Shown piece by piece: positions 63,321 through 64,000 of a DNA stretch of 64,000 bases. Source of the DNA: Cupriavidus necator A5-1. Its GTDB lineage: Bacteria > Pseudomonadota > Gammaproteobacteria > Burkholderiales > Burkholderiaceae. The DNA lies in the NCBI RefSeq assembly GCF_000744095.1, contig NZ_JQLI01000008.1, forward strand, positions 1,736,001 to 1,800,000. Direction: 5' to 3'. Each line of letters opens with the position of its first letter. Positions within the stretch are counted from its first letter, which is position 1. Under the pieces are notes generated by a model, which saw nothing but the letters and a program-made list of their open reading frames with translations, had not been told where the DNA came from and searched no databases. A program made the position numbers and the translations under genes.

Positions 63321-64000
63321 TTGCCAACGCACGCATGTACTCGGTCAACGCGCCGGTGGAGCAGGCCTGGCGCGCGCTGCTGGCGCACGTGGCCGACCGC
63401 GCCGGCGTGGCCCTGCCGTATGTCGAGCATGCCGCGCCGGCGCCGGTCAACGCGCTGTGGGCGCGGTCGGACTGCGGCTGCGTGTTCATGTGCGGGTATC
63501 CCTATGCCAGCGCGCCGGTGCCGCCGCAATTGCTGGCCGCGCCCGTGCCGGCGCTGGCGCGCTACGGCGGGCGCCCGGTCTACTTCAGCGAATTCATCGT
63601 GCGTGCGGATGCGCCGGTGCAGACGCTGGCGCAGACCTTCGGCGGGCGGCTGGCATGCATGCTGCCTGAGTCCAACTCGGGCTACAACGCGCCGCGCCAT
63701 CACCTGATGCGGCTGGCGCCGGCCGGTACCCGTGCGCTGTACCGGCCTGCCGCTGCGCCCACGCCGACCCCGCGCGAGGTCATCGACGCGGTCATCGGCG
63801 GGGATGCCGAGGTGGGTGTGGTCGACAGCTATGTGCTGGACCTGCTGCGCCGCTTTGAACCCGGACTGGCAGGCCAACTGAAAACGCTGGACGTGACCCC
63901 CGCCGCGCCGATCCCGCCACTGGTGGCCTCCGCGCAGGCCGACCCGCACGAGTGCGCGTATGTGCGCGCCGCGCTGCTGACGCTGCATGAGGGCGCAACG
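63317..64000 (+). CDS. PhnD-like (phosphonate-type) substrate-binding protein, 3' truncated
   Basis: 228 residues are present before the window ends. The start ATGATTGCC overlaps the preceding stop by 4 nt. It resembles the phosphate/phosphonate-binding family (MCGYPYASAPVPPQLL, ESNSGYNAPRHHLMRL, VIDAVIGGDAEVGVVDSYVLDLL) but has no obvious signal peptide, so it may act in the cytoplasm or be unusual. Linked in operon to the cyclodeaminase-family gene. Confidence 0.8.
   Translation, partial: MIANARMYSVNAPVEQAWRALLAHVADRAGVALPYVEHAAPAPVNALWARSDCGCVFMCGYPYASAPVPPQLLAAPVPALARYGGRPVYFSEFIVRADAPVQTLAQTFGGRLACMLPESNSGYNAPRHHLMRLAPAGTRALYRPAAAPTPTPREVIDAVIGGDAEVGVVDSYVLDLLRRFEPGLAGQLKTLDVTPAAPIPPLVASAQADPHECAYVRAALLTLHEGAT

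Overview
The window is a high-GC betaproteobacterial chromosome segment, most consistent with the genus Cupriavidus (C. necator / C. taiwanensis group). The reasons are the phasin PhaP1 with its PhaR-type operator elements, the three-part pyruvate dehydrogenase operon whose E3 carries its own lipoyl domain, the betaproteobacterial proteasome homologue inside that operon, and several Burkholderiales-style Bug, LysR and IclR genes. This is inference from protein recognition; no database search was run.

Layout. (1) 1-9.6 kb is translation and stringent-response core: the 3' end of relA, tRNA-Val(GAC), then thrS-infC-rpmI-rplT-pheS-pheT-ihfA and a MerR-type regulator, ending at tRNA-Pro(GGG). infC appears to start at an AUC codon. 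(2) 9.7-18.2 kb is an accessory stretch of small, mostly uncharacterised genes. It holds a decayed polysaccharide-type cluster (a frameshifted Asp2-like hydrolase, a hexapeptide acyltransferase, a small membrane protein and a head-to-head SGNH hydrolase without its usual His). It also holds two near-identical LexA boxes, each placed 17-18 nt before a short gene and apparently controlling two small operons. (3) 18.2-30.7 kb is metabolism: a 180-kDa-class NAD-glutamate dehydrogenase, a MarR regulator divergent from a succinyl-CoA:acetate CoA-transferase, a secreted decapeptide-repeat protein, a Bug solute-binding protein, and a LysR plus 8-oxoguanine-deaminase-like pair bracketed by two identical tRNA-Lys(CTT) genes. 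(4) 30.9-41.5 kb holds a DUF1488 protein, a same-strand group folD-prlC-xthA-sulP, a COG3235-type membrane protein, and a PAS histidine kinase with a FixJ-type response regulator.

(5) 41.5-49.2 kb is the pyruvate dehydrogenase operon aceE-aceF-[proteasome homologue]-lpdA, with a long leader and a clear promoter candidate; lpdA ends at a strong terminator. (6) 49.5-53.8 kb: phaP1 on the minus strand diverges from a histone-deacetylase-like / DMT transporter / thioesterase / nitroreductase run. (7) 54.1-64 kb: a PBP7-type D-Ala-D-Ala endopeptidase; a GntR regulator with a GlcD-like FAD oxidase; an IclR regulator divergent from lutA-lutB and an 89-residue unknown (no lutC follows); then a LysR regulator divergent from an ornithine-cyclodeaminase-family gene and a PhnD-like binding protein cut by the window end.

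The themes are acetyl-CoA and PHB carbon flux (PDH, CoA-transferase, phasin), 2-hydroxyacid oxidation (LutAB, GlcD-like oxidase) and a DNA-damage-responsive set of unknown small proteins. No rRNA, CRISPR array, transposase or integrase was seen.
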